64,000 nucleotides of DNA from Aedes albopictus (GCF_035046485.1 NC_085138.1:16371329-16435328), one strand, 5' to 3'; counted from the stretch's first letter, positions 20,200 to 32,402 are shown. The notes: generated by a model not told the origin, from the sequence alone. Numbers and translations: made by a program.

Positions 20200-21075
20200 A
20201 CATGCCCAAATTCCTTGGTGAGCAGTTCCAAAGTCATTAGAAACACTTGCAGCGAAGATCGGTTTCATGCAGACAGCAATAAATAGCCAGACTCCAGTAT
20301 TGTGCATTCGTTTTTAACGGGGGATTGTTTTCCCTAGTATTGACGAATTTATCTTCCTTCGGGGGCGTCACTCAGTCCGAATCTTTCAGCGCAACGATCC
20401 GATCTATGGAAATAGATTGCATCTCCTAGGTTGACGATGTCAAAGTCCTTACTCAGGGCCGCATAGATATTTTCAAGTTCCTGCGCAATGTTGCAGCCTA
20501 CCAGATTATCGTCGACGTAGCATAAATGTTCGCTCCTGCCCTTCAACCTCTAAACCCCTCGACTGCCGCGTATCGAGCTCCTCTTCTAGAGTGTCCTACA
20601 AATATGCCGTCTTGACGTCGAAGTGTTTTAGTACCAGGTTCCGTTTCGAAATTATAAGATATCCAGAAGATGGCGGACAGGTATCAGAAGGCCGGCTCCA
20701 GAGGCAAGTTATCCTCCATTTGGGACATTTGTGCTTAACGATCGATGCAAACACCTTGTCGTAGCCTGCCTGTACTTTTGGTTGACACCCTGGGTGATCA
20801 GAAGAGTATTATACTTAACCTCTCTAGCGGAGGTACGTTTTATCCTGTAGAGCCATCTACACTCAACTGGCTCACGTCCAAGCGTATGATCTACAAACTT
20901 TCATGTTTCGTTCCCCATGTGAGACTGCAGATCTTCCATCATTGCCATTCTTCACTAAGCACTCTTTTCACAGTTTAAGGTTTCCAGAGTGACTTCCAGA
21001 GAGTGACTGCCACGAAAATTTTCTCGAATAGTCGCCATGGAACAATACCGTTCATTGACAGTTGAGACCTTCTTG
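20200..21075 (-). pseudogene. Decayed Ty1/copia reverse transcriptase
   Basis: Minus-strand pieces in order: a degraded W-x-YRIKR-like segment with VNQKYRQ (about 20890-20780), LKHFDVKTAYL...LEEELDTRQ (about 20630-20560), then LCYVDDNLVGCNIAQELENIYAALSKDFDIVNLGDAIYF (20540-20390), and NAQYWSL (about 20300). This is the order of the copia-type reverse transcriptase, and the catalytic YVDD remains. Stops and frameshifts break the frame, and no LTRs, Gag or integrase could be tied to it. Confidence 0.75.
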
Positions 21076-21614
21076 CGATTTCATCTATATTAGAAGAACC
21101 TTCCGACGCTACTGAATATTCTAAAATGTCGAACTGCTCTTCATCATATTCTTTTTCTTCTGCTCCGGGTACTGGAATAATTTATTCATTTTTTCCCCTC
21201 AAGCGAATGATTTCGATTGTTCTTTTTTCATTTCAGGAACCACTGACACTAACGCTTTGTCTTAAGGAGATTCCAGTCCTTCCCGATATAAATATAACTG
21301 CGGCTGTTCAACGGATACTTCGCTTCCAGAATTTCAAAAATGATGCACCAACTGAGTTATTAGTTTGGTAAACTTCAGAATCGTATGAAGATGCACATAT
21401 TCAAAGTCGATGATCATACCGGGTCAAAATTGACTGAAAGATCTTGAGCTGTGGGTAGGATCATGATAGCTTGAAATAGTTTAACGTCATTGCTCACGCG
21501 CCGTCCATTTGCTACTCAACTGGAATATAGTTAACTCGTCAAATCAATCTTCTCTTGTCTGCCGATCTTTCTGTTCGATACAATCAAAATAGCTAGACGA
21601 AAAAAACCATTGTA

Positions 21615-21739
21615 CAGTGACCCCACAATTTATGAATCGGCAAAAATGACCACAGTTTATGGATCACTCCATTTGATCAACATGGTGATTCATAAATAGT
21701 GTACAAAATTTAAGGTGATTCATCGGTGTGGGGTCACTG
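21615..21739. mobile_element. 125-bp MITE with CAGTGACCCCACA ends
   Basis: It starts CAGTGACCCCACAATTTATG and ends, on the other strand, CAGTGACCCCACACCGATG. TA flanks both sides (21613-21614, 21740-21741). It splits the RTE leader word CCATTGTAACGG exactly at the TA, as comparison with copy A1 shows. The apparent start of the reading frame at 21715 lies inside this MITE and is not an RTE start. Confidence 0.9.
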
Positions 21740-24044
21740 TAACGGAAAATCAGCAACAGAATAATGTGAACCGAGACCAACGGCAACGACCCCAGCGAAC
21801 AAAAAGGACTTGCGATTGGAAACTCGGTACGTGGAACTGCCGATCTCTCAACTTCATTGGGAGCACCCGCATACTCGCCGATCTACTGAAGGACCGCGGG
21901 TTCGGCATCGTAGCGCTGCAGGAGTTGTGTTGGACAGGATCCATGGTGCGAACGTCTAGAGGTAATCATACCATCTACCAGAGTTGCGGCAACACACGCG
22001 AGCTGGGAACAGCTTTCATCGTGATGGGTGATATGCAGAGGCGCGTGATCGATTGTTGGCCGATCGACGAAATAATGTGCAGGTTGAGGATCAAGGGCCG
22101 ATTCTTCAACTTCAGCATAATAAACGTGCACAGCCCACACTCCGGAAGTACTGATGATGACAAGGACGCATTCTACGCGCAGCTCAAACGCGAGTACGAT
22201 CGCTGCCCAAGCCACGACGTCAAGATCATCATAGGAGATTTAAACGCTTAGGTAGGCCAGGAGGAGAGATTCAGACCGACGATTGGTAAGTTTAGCGCCA
22301 ACCAGCAGACGAACGAAAATGGCCTACGACTCATTGATCCAAAAATATGGCCATACGTAGCACCTTTTTCAACACAGCCTCCCTTATTGTTACACCTGGA
22401 GATCACCACAGCAAACGGAATCTCAAATCAACCACGTTCTGATTGACGGACGGCACTTCTCCGACATTATCGACGTCAGGACCTATCGTGGCGCCAACAT
22501 CAACTCCGACCACTATCTGGTGATGGTCAAACTGCGCCCAAAACTCTCCGTCATCAACAATGTACGGTACCAGCGACCGCCACGGTACAACCTAGAGCGG
22601 CTGAAACAACCGGATGTCGCCTCAGCATACGCGCAGAATCTCGAGGCCGCGTTGCCAAACGAGGGCGAGCTCGATGAGGCCCCTCTAGAGGACTGCTGGA
22701 GTGCAGTGAAAACAGCCATCAACGACGCAGCCGAGAGCACCATCGGGTACGTGGAACTGAATCGACGGAACGAATGGTTCAACTAAGAGTGCAAAATGGT
22801 TTTGGAGGAGAAGAACGCAGCGAGGGCGGTAATGCTGCAGCAAGGGACTCGACAGAACATGGCACGTTACAACTAGAAGCGGAAACAGCAGACCCGCCAC
22901 TTTCGGGAGAAAAAGCGCCGCCTACAAGAAGCAGTGTGCGAAGAAATGGAACTACTGTGACATTCTCAAGAAACACGGCAGTTCTAGCAGAAGCTCAACG
23001 CATCCCGCAACGGCTTCGTGCCGCGAGCCAAAATATGCAGGGATAAAGACGGAGGCCTCTTGACGGACGGACGTGAGGTGATCGAAATGTGGAAGCAGCA
23101 CTTCGATCAGCACCTGAATGACGTGGAGAACGTAGGCACGGGAGACCACGGCAACGAAGGAAACGGCGACGCCAGTGCAGATGAGGACGGAAATGAACCA
23201 ACTCAAACGCTGAAAGAGGTTAAGGATGCCGTTCAACAGCTCAAAACCAGCAAAGCAGCTGGTAAGGATGGTATCGCAGCTGAACTCATCAAGATGGGCC
23301 CAGAAAAGTTGGCCACTTGTCTGCATCGGCTGATAGTCAGAATCTGGGAAACCGAACAGCTACCGGAGGAGTGAAAGGAATGGGTAACCTGTCCCATTCA
23401 CAAGTAAGGCGACCATTTGGAATGTGAGAACTTCAGGGCGATCACTATTTTGAATGCTGCCTGTAAAGTGCTATCCCAGATCTTCTTCCGTCGTCTGTCA
23501 CCTAAAACGAATGAGTTCGTGGGAAGTTATCAAGCCGGCTTCATCGACGGCCGGTCGACAATGGACCAGATCTTCATCGTACGGCAAATCCTCCAGAAAT
23601 ACCGTGAATACCAGGTCCCAACGTATCACCTGTTCATCGACGTCAAGGCGGCATATGACAGTATCGACCGCGCAGAGCTATGGAGAATCATGGACGAAAA
23701 TGGCTTTCCTGGGAAGCTGACTAGACTGATTAAAGCAACGATGGACGGTGTGCAAAACTGCGTAAGGGTTTCGGGTGAACTATCCAGTTCATTCGAATCT
23801 CGCCGAGAACTGCGACTAGATGACTCTCATGCCTACTCTTCAACATCGCTCTGGAAGGTGTGATGTGACGAGCCGGGCTCAACAGCCGGAGAAAGATTTT
23901 CACAAAATCCGGTGAATTTGTGTGCTTTGCGGACGACATGGACATTATAGTCAGAACATTTGGAACGGTGGCAGAGCTGTATACCCGTCTGAAACGCGAA
24001 GCAGCAAAGGTCGGACTGGTGGTGAATGCCTCAGAATCAAAGTA

Positions 24045-24735
24045 GGGGAACTAAGCCCAAAATGCCAAGATGGGGTAAAATGGCCCAACTCATAAAATCA
24101 TTCCTGAATGGGACTTGATCATTGCTATAGGTAAATGGTGTCAAGATATGTTTGCATCAAACATTCTTCTAGAATGCTTCTAGGCCACCAAACCCACGAA
24201 AAATCCTTTGATTTCCCAATGAAAATTGGCAACTTCCGGTTTTTCGTGCTTGCAATTAAGGTTTTCTGGTGATTTTATTACCAGCCTAGTGTTTCCAACG
24301 AGATTGAGGCACACATGGAGACGCATGGTTGTTGATGTCTAAGATTTCCATGTTAGGGGTCATTCAAATATTACGATCATCGTTTTGCGGGGAGGGGGGT
24401 AACACTCCATTTATTGAGTATACGGAAAAACGGGACAGAGGGGGGAAAAGGAGTCGGAAATGCCCGAAAACTGATGGACGTAATTTTTGAATGTTTTCAT
24501 GAAGTGGCATCTTACCCCATGGCAGATGGTCGTTTTGCACCACTTCCGTTTTACGAACCAATTTTTAAAATCGCTGAAAATCTATGAAAATGCAATAGTT
24601 TTGTGAATATTTTTGCTGAAGTATCGAGCAAATATTGTCTAGTTGCTGTTACCACTTTGGAAGCCTTAAAAGTGAGGCTAATTATCATTGAAAACGATGA
24701 AAGTTTGAAAAATGGCATTTTACCCCACTTGACCC
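24045..24735. mobile_element. TA-flanked element with TGGGGTAAAA-type ends inside RTE A2
   Basis: The 691-bp insert sits between AAAGTA and CATGCT of the RTE sequence with the TA duplicated (24043-24044, 24736-24737). The right end on the other strand reads GGGTCAAGTGGGGTAAAATG. The left end is diverged (GGGGAACTAAGCCCAAAATG, with ATGGGGTAAAATGG a little further in). No coding capacity. Related ends occur at 49654, 50540 and 63409. Confidence 0.8.
24356..24494. mobile_element. Element nested in the TA-flanked insert of RTE A2
   Basis: Left part reads GGGGTCATTCAAATATTACG and the right end, reversed, CATTCAAAAATTACGTCCATC, agreeing at about 18 of 22 positions in the core. A related left end is at 56219 (CCCATCCATTAAGTACGTCA). 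The outermost right bases seem lost, so the boundary is approximate. Confidence 0.55.
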
Positions 24736-25436
24736 TACATGCTAGTAGGCAGAACCGAACACGATCGGTCTGGGTAGTAATGTGACGATAGACGGGGATA
24801 CTTTCGAGATGGCGGAGGAATTCGTTTACCTCAGATCCTTACTGACAGCTGATAAGGCGCATCATCAGCAGAAGTCAGGCCAACTACGGGATCCAGAAGA
24901 AACTGCGGTCGAAAAAGATTCATCCACGCACCAATTGCACCATGTACAGAACGCTAATGAGACCGGTGGTCCTCTACGGACACGAGACATGGACCATGCT
25001 CGAGGAGGACCTGCAAGCACTTGGTGTTTTCGAGCGACGCGTGCTAAGGACGATCTTCGGCGTTGTGCAGGAGAACGGTGTGTGGCGGAGAAAGATGAAT
25101 CACGAGCTCGCTGCACTTTACGGCGAACCGAGCATCCAGAAGGTGGCCAAACCGGAAGGATACGGTGAGCAGGGCATGTTGCAAGAATGCCGGACAACAA
25201 CCCTGCAAAGCTGATGTTTGCAACTGATCCGATTGGCACAAGAAGGCGTGGAGCGCAGAGAGCACGATGGGTGGACCAGGTGGAGCGTGACCTGGCGAGC
25301 ATTGGGCGCGACCGAGGATGGAGAGCGGCAGCCACAAATCGAGTATTGTGACGTACTATTGTTGATTATGTCTTGTCTTAAATGTGATGTTGAACTATTA
25401 AATGTATGTATGTATGTACTATCAAAATATTGGTTT

Positions 25437-25835
25437 GCACCAAAGATCCTGCCCAACGCTCCTCCTGCAGCGCTGCGATGTCGAACCCACTGACCCTCGA
25501 TAGTTCGGCGAGAATGCGGGTGCTCCCGATGAAATTGAGAGATCTGCATTTCCATCGGAAGTCCTGTTTCTTTACTGGGGTCGTTGACGTTGGTCGCGGT
25601 TCGTATTATGCTGTTGCTGATTGTACTTTGCAATTCTTTTTTACGGCTGGCTCACAGGGTCGGGCATCAGTTCCTCACTTTCTGAAGAACAATAAAATTG
25701 GGCAATTGGGCTAAGAGTCCTTCCCTGGCACTCGGACGTCGACTAGCCGCCCCTAACATGGGGGGGGGGGGGCGTGATTTTGTCGGCCACTCTTCCAGGA
25801 AAACAGATACTCAGGTTTGCATAAGCAAACCTTCT
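25437..25835 (-). mobile_element. Isolated 5' end of an RTE family-A-like element
   Basis: On the minus strand this contains the family-A leader: the GGTTTGC hairpin (25814-25831), the CATGTTAGGGGCGGCT block, and the start of the endonuclease frame (CAGATCTCTCAATTTCATCG...GCAGCGCTGCAGGAG) ending at about 25437. It differs from A1-A3 more than they differ from each other. Only the 5' end is present, which is the reverse of the usual 5'-truncated pattern. A poly(G) run on the plus strand (about 25761-25772) lies inside. Confidence 0.85.
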
Positions 25836-26070
25836 TCAGAAGCACACTAATTAGAATGTGGTCTTCCGTAGAGCTTAAAAAGCGTATTCATTACATATGG
25901 GACAGACACTGCAAACAGAAGATGACTTCATACGGCTTCCAATGCAGAACCTGCTAAACTTTGCAGTAGCTGGAACCAAGAATGGTTCCAGAGAGTCTCG
26001 ATACACAGTAAGGGTCACCAAATACCAAGTTAGGTCTTCTTTAGAAGGGACTTCTATAGATCCCGAAATA

Positions 26071-26300
26071 CAGGGTGTTAGGTTCTTCAGTGGGTAATAG
26101 AGGGTCATACTTGGTAAAAAATTGTTCCACTTTTTAGTTGTCTGGGGTGATCATTTCGTTCCCAGTTTACGGCAATAAGATAAGGTAAAATTCATTTCAC
26201 ACTTTTATTCTATCAAGAAATGTAAGATGTGTTATTTTTACTTCTGGACGATCTGGAACCCCTGCCCTCTCCTTAGGTAAAATAATGCGCAACAAAATGA
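26071..26300 (+). mobile_element. Terminus of a TA-flanked repeat beginning CAGGGTGTTAGG
   Basis: TA followed by CAGGGTGTTAGGTTCTTCAG matches, in opposite orientation, the end at 57119 (CAGGGTGTTAGGTTCCTGAG). Both continue with a GGTGATAGAGG-like word. The other end was not found, so the extent is a guess. Confidence 0.5.
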
Positions 26301-28440
26301 CACCAAACGTCGTCGTTGGCGGCATGGTGCGAAACGATTCAACTGCAGAGGAGCACACAGGTGTACTAAACGGCGCTAAATCAGGTACTTAAAAGAAGAT
26401 TACGCCTTCATACATGTGTATAACAAAGAGGATGGCTCCCTTCGGCTTCCCCTCGGCAGTAACAGCAGCGGCAATGAGTTCGATGATGATGATGACGATG
26501 GTGATGGCGATGGTTGCTCTCGGTGTTTGGTTTTATAGCATGGAAAATAGCATCTCGATGAGATTGTTGACGCTATCGAAAGCTGCATGTTTTGCTGTAC
26601 CCTGTCGGTCGGATGGCTTACGACAGGTTGGTATGTAGTATTGCGACTACAACAGGCTGACGTCCTTAGCTAGCTTACTACCGTACAGGGGATAATTATC
26701 GAGTTAGTGACGTTGTTGGGAACCATCTCCAACGGAGCTGCTGATGGGATGCCGATGGGATGGACTCTCTGAACGAAACTGATCTCTGCGAGACACCATC
26801 AAGGAGGTGCAAATTGGAAATCTAAAATTGATTAGGCTTTATGCGACTCGCTAGCTTCGTCGCTCAGCTTTCCTGGGCATATGACAAAATGTTTAATTTG
26901 CAGCGTAAATTTCAAACTTAGAGGAGTTCCTCTTTCAGTATGAAGCCAATTGAAACTGAATACAAAATACTAGATGCATATCAGAAATTGCATGTTTGAA
27001 CTTTGAGCTAGAATTAAGCAAAATCCATACATAAATACCTTCCACGAAACACCAAAATGGAGATGAATACAAATATTCCCACCCCATCAAAAATCGGATG
27101 CATCATTTTCCAAACCGAGGGAGAGAAACAGAGAGCTTTCATCGGAATCGATGCGTTGACGTCCATTGTGTGGGGCTCGACGTCATCCCAAACGAGCTCG
27201 AAGCTCGTCAATTAGGCAAATTTTTTGGCATTGAAAACGATACGGCTTCAACACCGGCTTGGTGCAAATCAACCGGCTCGTGAAACGCCCTACGGGGCCG
27301 ACACGGAAAATAAACTGAACCGAAAATTTGGCGTTTGGCAAGCTGAAACCTTAGTTTAAGGATAAAGGTCTTGAAATCCCGCTTCAACAGCACATCAGAA
27401 TTTCAGACGCAGAAATCTAAAGAAGCAAGCTTCAAACCACAGTGCATTTTATTATTCTGTTCTTGCTCACCTGTAATAAGCTTAAAATAAGAAGCTCATG
27501 TGCACTGGTGTTGTTTAGGGAAAGATTTGTGCTTTCGAAATCGTGAGTAGGTGCCAAAGTCGGCCATTGTGGCGGCCATTTTGGGCTTCTAACAAGTCTG
27601 TCCTTAAGCTTCTGAGTGTTAATGATACGAATTTTTATTGCTGAAATCTAGGAAATTTTGAAAACCACTGAGTAACTTCAGATGAAATGTGTTTTTTTTT
27701 TAAGAACGATTCTATTCTCCGTGCACGACATGGATACCCTAAATCGGGGCCGTTCGAAAGGCGATATAGTACAGCGCAATGGATACCCGGCTGGAGCTAG
27801 GCTGTCTGTTCATTTGTGCGGCCTCAAAACTTTCTAATGCTTTGATTGATGATCCCCAAATTGAAAGGGAAAAAAGTTCCTCCACAAACGATATGATCCG
27901 CAGTTGTTTTAGATCCGGGTGGTTCTCTGGGTCCAGCCGGCAGGCATTGTGAGCCATTATTACGAATGATGCGCTGGAGTTGGCATCTCCTTTGGGGCCG
28001 AGGGTGAATGGTGAGTGGAGGACTTTGTAGGTGCCAACTTTTGATTCGTAAAATTTGGAAAGCGTAAAGTTGCTGCAAATGGCACTGATGATGGTGTTTT
28101 TGTGGGGTTCGTTAGGAGCCATTTTTTTATAATGATGGTATGGATGATTTGGTGGGAAGATTTCAGTTTATTTGAATGTGTGATATCTCGTATCTGGTTA
28201 GCATAAAGTCCCTTAGAATCTAACGTGGAATTATGCCAAAAGATTTGGTTTATGTATGATAGATAAACTGTTTGAAAGGTTCTGTCTAGTATTGTTCTGT
28301 TCCCATTTTGACAGGTATCCTGCGTGTCACAATTTTTATGTTTAGTTGGGTACCTCTAAAATTACTTTATGGGTCGTTGTTGAACCTCCCTTTTCCATAA
28401 AAATGACGTTATTTTTAACGTTCCCTGACATCAATTTGAT
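26301..28440. other. Stretch without an assigned gene
   Basis: Mostly non-repetitive by eye and possibly unique host DNA. A GATGAT-rich run lies at 26476-26510. The open frames 26414-26638 (plus) and 27739-28122 (minus, 127 aa) have no motif I recognise, and no splice context supports them. Confidence 0.4.
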
Positions 28441-28640
28441 TGCTTGAGCTTGAGCTTGATTGACCACCCGTGAATGTACTCAAGTATCGCCAGACCTGCT
28501 ACACTAACACAAGGAACCAATGAGCTATCTGCCGAAGACTAAGCAGGCATCTTCAGTGTGTGAGCGATGGTGATCTTTTATTTTTAGCCGACAATTGCGC
28601 CTGCCACGGTAGGTTGCAGGTTAATGGCAACGAACAACTT
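28441..28640 (+). repeat. Interspersed repeat with a (GAGCTT)n head, copy 1
   Basis: After GCTTGAGCTTGAGCTTGATTGACC come about 170 bases shared with an inverted copy at 31590-31765, including GCAGGCATCTTCAGTGTGTG and the GGTGATCTT-TATTTTTAG word. The right limit is unclear. Confidence 0.75.
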
Positions 28641-28954
28641 TCTTATACCAACAAAATGATTATTTTTACAAGTTTTGAGCAACAAATAAATCCGCTGTAT
28701 CGTTTCCACATCTTACACTCTCCGCAACAAGTGAGCATACATGATCACCAGTCAATTTGCTTCACAAGCTTACCGACCGATGAGGAACAGTTGCTGCTTC
28801 GGTTTTTCTTCGCTCACTTTGCGTGTTACTGCGTAGTGATTACTGCAGGTGCTGATAACTGGTTGAATTTTTTATATTCACTTTTATTCAAGGACTATTT
28901 GTTGGGCTGAGATAGTATCAAATCAAATCAATACACTATTGACCACTTGTATTT

Positions 28955-29090
28955 TCAACCTTTTGTCCTAATTTTTTTTGCGACCTTTTGACCCTTTTGA
29001 CCCTTTGACCTTTTGTCCTTTCGACCTTTTGACCGTCGACTTTATGAACTTCGACTTTTTGACCTTCGACCTTTTGTCATAGAACCGTTG
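28955..29090 (+). repeat. Minisatellite of CGACCTTTTGAC-type units
   Basis: About eleven imperfect copies of an 8-12-base unit (CGACCTTTTGAC, TGACCCTTTTGACC, TTCGACTTTTTGACC). Simple-sequence expansion with drift. Confidence 0.85.
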
Positions 29091-29202
29091 TTAGGTGATA
29101 GGTCGTAGAAGAGTGAGAATTCCTGGCTGTATCGTGAACCTGACTTTTCAAATAGTGTTGATAGTCGTAGCTTGAGTTGGTTAACTTCGATACCTTCAAC
29201 CG

Positions 29203-30532
29203 AACATGAGAGCACTACACTGGGTCATTACCAAGATTTGGAAGAAGCAAGTATTGCCGGAGGAAAGGATGGAAGGTTTCTACAAAAAGGGCGACAAGTT
29301 GGATTGCGGGAACTATCGCGCGATCACACTACTGATCGCTGAGACTTCATGGGGCAATATCAGGTTGGATTCATGGGTGAACCCGCTACAACGGGCCAGA
29401 TGTTCGCCATCTACTAGGTGTTGCGAAAATGCCGCGAATATAACGTGCCATCATTTGTTCATCGATTTCAAATCGGCGTATGATGCAATCGATCAAAAAC
29501 AGCTATGGCAGATTTTGCACGAATACGGATTTCCGGATGAACTGATACGATTGATCAAGGCGACGATGGATCGAGTGATGTGCGTAGTTCGAATATCAGG
29601 GACACTCGAATCCTTTCGAATCTCTCAGAGGGTTACGGCTAGGGTTAGGAGAGCGGGATAAACAAACATGAGTGAAACGATTTTCAGGAAATCCGTTCAG
29701 CTGCTTGATTTCGCTGATGATATTGATATTACGCATCGTCAATTTAAGACGATGGCGGAAACGTACATTCGACTAAAGAGTGGAGCCAGGCGAATCGGAT
29801 TAGTCATTAATGTATCGAAGACAATGTTCGTGATCGTAATGGGCACCAGGGAGGAATCACCGCGCCCGCCACCCCGAATTTCTATCGATGGTGATGAAAT
29901 CCAGGTGGTTGAAGAATTCGTGTGCTTGGGTTCACTGGTAATGCCGACAACGACACCAGCGGAGAAATTCTAAGACGCATTGTGGCAGGAAACCGAGCTT
30001 ATTTTGGACTCCGCAGAACTCTACGATCGAACAAAGTTCGCCGTCACACGAAGTTAACCATCTACAAAACGCTGATTAGACCGGTTGTCCTCTATGGGCA
30101 CGAAGCATGGACCCTACGTACAGAGGACCAACGCGCCCTTGGAGTTTTCGAACGGAAGGTGTTGCGTACCATCTACGGCGGAGTGCAGATGGAAGACGGG
30201 AATTGGAGAAGGCGTATGACCCACGAGCTGCATCAGCTGCTGAGAGAAATATCGTCCATACCGCGAAAATTGGGAGGCTACGGTGGGCGGGTCACGTCAT
30301 CAGGATGTCGGATAGCAACCCGACTAAAATGGTTCTCGAGAGTCATCCGACCGGTACAAGAAGACCTGGTGCGCAGCGAGTTAGGTGGGTCGATCAAGTG
30401 GAGAACGATCTGCAGACCTTTCGCAGAGTGCGGAACTGGAGACACACAGCCATGGACCGAGTGGAATGGAGACGGCTACTATGTACAGCAGAGGCCACCC
30501 CGGCCTGATCGGTAAGGTAAGGTAAGGTAAGT
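29203..30532 (+). mobile_element. RTE family B, copy B1, 5'-truncated
   Basis: It starts at the point that matches base 49083 of copy B2 and ends in GGTAA repeats (30507-30532), the RTE-like simple tail of this family. Only the reverse transcriptase and C-terminal region are present. No target-site duplication could be settled. Confidence 0.85.
29206..30515 (+). pseudogene. RTE B1 reverse transcriptase, broken
   Basis: Open pieces 29206-29661, 29668-29973 and 29922-30515 (overlapping frames) carry [36 protein letters not shown] and the C-terminal region RNKVRRHTKLTIYKTLIRPVVLYGHEAW. The segment that in B2 encodes QGDGLSCLLFNIALEG is deleted (at about 29640, roughly 60 bases), so an essential reverse transcriptase motif is absent. 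Frameshifts near 29350 and 30260 break the rest. The sequence is close to B2 over the shared part. Confidence 0.87.
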
Positions 30533-31099
30533 ATCGATCAAGCTCTTGAAACCTTGAATGTCATGACTTCATTGATTACCTAGAACATCCTTAACATCAT
30601 GAAAATTGAAAAAAAAAAACGAAATATTTGACTGTCTTATAGTGAAGTCCTTCAAATTTACAAGCATAATTTTATGTATTTTCGCAACCAATAAAAGCAT
30701 TGCATAACCTACTGGATTCCGTGAAGCTCTTGACATCTACAATGCCATTTATAGACACTATATAGGGATATTCCAGGTCTACACTCGTAACAGTATCTAT
30801 ATCTGCTATACTAAGTAACGTTGCGTAATCAACTGTGGTTACTGGACTAACCTGAAGTCTACTACCGTGTTATAAACTTTTGGGACATTCTGGGTTGTCC
30901 AAACTGTTCTAAATGAAGTCCTTCAAATCTACAAGAATAACTTTCAGATTTTTTTAAAGCAATCGCTGGATAAATTTCTGAAACAATCCAGGAAGATGTA
31001 CCAAATGAAAAGGATTGATTTTTAAAGAACCCCTTGAGGATTTGTTCAGGCAATCATGAAGGAATTAATGAAGAAATCTATGGCAGGTTTTTTCAAGAG

Positions 31100-31300
31100 A
31101 CGGGCTTGGTGGTCTAGTGGCTACCGCTTCTGATTTATATGCAGAAGGTCCTGGGTTCAATCCCTGGCCCGTTCCTTTCCTCCTACTTTGTATCTTTCTA
31201 TATACTTTCTCTCTGCTCTCTACATATACAACTCATGTATATAAACATGTTCATAGCCGTCGCTAGAACACAAACGGGTTGAAAAAGCCGTTTCCCTTCC
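31100..31300 (+). mobile_element. tRNA-derived SINE
   Basis: Bases 31100-31174 resemble a tRNA: a D-arm/A-box TGGTCTAGTGG, an anticodon-like arm CTTCTG...CAGAAG, and a TPsiC arm with B-box GGTTCAATCCC. The acceptor stem pairs imperfectly, and a pyrimidine-rich body follows without a terminator directly behind the tRNA part. This suits a SINE better than a working tRNA gene. The right limit is approximate. Confidence 0.7.
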
Positions 31301-31765
31301 TTCCAAACTTTCACAGCACAGTGTCACAATCCTATTAGAAAACGCCTACAAGTTATGCAATCATGCGAACTGTGCCGCACATCTTTAAAATAATAAAAAC
31401 ACACAATTCTATCACCTTCCCCTGGTATCCACAAACCAATGTGTGAACCTTCTGCCAACCAATTCCCACCAACACTCCAACATCCGCATGAATTTGTGCT
31501 GGCGCAGAGGTATATTCGGCCAGATGTGGATACGAACGATTGCAATCATCACTTCCTTACTTCTTCCCCACATTGACCAGCAACCTGACGTGGCAGGCGC
31601 CATTGTCGCCTAAAAATAGAAGATCACCAACGCTCACACACTGAAGATGCCTGCTAGTCCCCGGCAGTTATCTCATTGGTCCTTGTGTGAGTGTAGGTGG
31701 TCTGGCGATACTGGAGTAGCATCCACGGGCGGGCAATCAAGCTCAAGCTCAAGCTCAAGCTTTCG
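31301..31765 (-). repeat. Interspersed repeat with a (GAGCTT)n head, copy 2
   Basis: On the minus strand it begins with four GAGCTT units (31741-31765) and then follows the copy at 28441 for about 170 bases. It continues to about 31301. The two copies are in inverted orientation about 3 kb apart, with RTE B1 between them. Confidence 0.75.
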
Positions 31766-32402
31766 CCATAAATAATAGTATTACATAATCTGCTGGGATC
31801 CGCGAAGCGCTTGAAATTTCAAATATCATTTTGAGGTACTACAGGTATATTTTAGGTCGGCCAAACTACCTTGGGGTTCAGGACTTTAAGTCTACACTCG
31901 TAACAACAGCCATATCTACAATACTGAGTAACGTTGCATATTTATCCATAGTTACTGGACCAATCTGAAGTCTACTTTTTTATTTTAAACCTTTGGGAAA
32001 ATCAGGTATGGCCAAACTGTTCTACAGTGAAATCCTTCAAATCTGCAAGATTAACTTCATGTGTTTTCACCATAAATAATAGCACAGCATAACCTGCTGA
32101 GATGAAGCTCTTGAAATCTCAAATGTCATTTAGAAACACCATGAAAATGTTCCAAGTCAACCAAACTATCTTTGAGTTCAGAACTTTAGATCTACACTCG
32201 CAGGCCTGGATTAAGGATTGTGGGGGCCTGGGGCCAGACCGAATGTGAGGCCCCTTGGAGGTACAAAAGCGATGTGCAAAAACTGTTTCGGAGTTTTTTT
32301 TAATAGTATTTCAGGTGTGTAGCAACCAAAGAAGATTTTCGTGGGGGCCCCTAAAATGCGGAGGACGACCACCCAAACCCACCCCCCCCCCCGTACATTC
32401 CA

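Larger units (their letters stand above)
21740..25380 (+). pseudogene. RTE A2 endonuclease/reverse transcriptase, broken
   Basis: The frame opens with the endonuclease N-terminus that A1 lacks (KLGTWNCRSLN...IVALQELCWTGSMV), stays open to a TAG at 22249, then breaks repeatedly. Open pieces are 21740-22251 (endonuclease start), 22520-22786, 23018-23374, 23417-23863 (AFIDGRST...FIDVKAAYDSID) and 24942-25214. The QGDGLS box is damaged (RELRLDDSHAYSS), while CFADDMDII is still legible at about 23924-23950. The gene is split at codon level by the insertion at 24045. It is non-functional but useful for reading the family's original N-terminus. Confidence 0.88.
21592..25420 (+). mobile_element. RTE family A, copy A2, 5'-truncated, carrying DNA-element insertions
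   Basis: The copy begins at a position matching base 2032 of A1 and ends in (ATGT)n. A 9-bp direct repeat, ATCAAAATA, flanks it exactly (21583-21591, 25421-25429), so it arose by a 5'-truncated insertion. DNA elements then entered at 21615-21739 and 24045-24735, the second itself carrying a further insertion. Base identity to A1 is high by eye, but many stops and indels interrupt the frame. Confidence 0.92.

Noticed and set aside
21715..21741. Start of the 178-aa frame taken as an RTE start
   Set aside because: The first codons lie inside the CAGTGACCCCAC MITE; the RTE frame only begins after the insertion.
31100..31174. A functional tRNA gene
   Set aside because: The acceptor stem pairs imperfectly, no T-run terminator follows directly, and a SINE-like body does.
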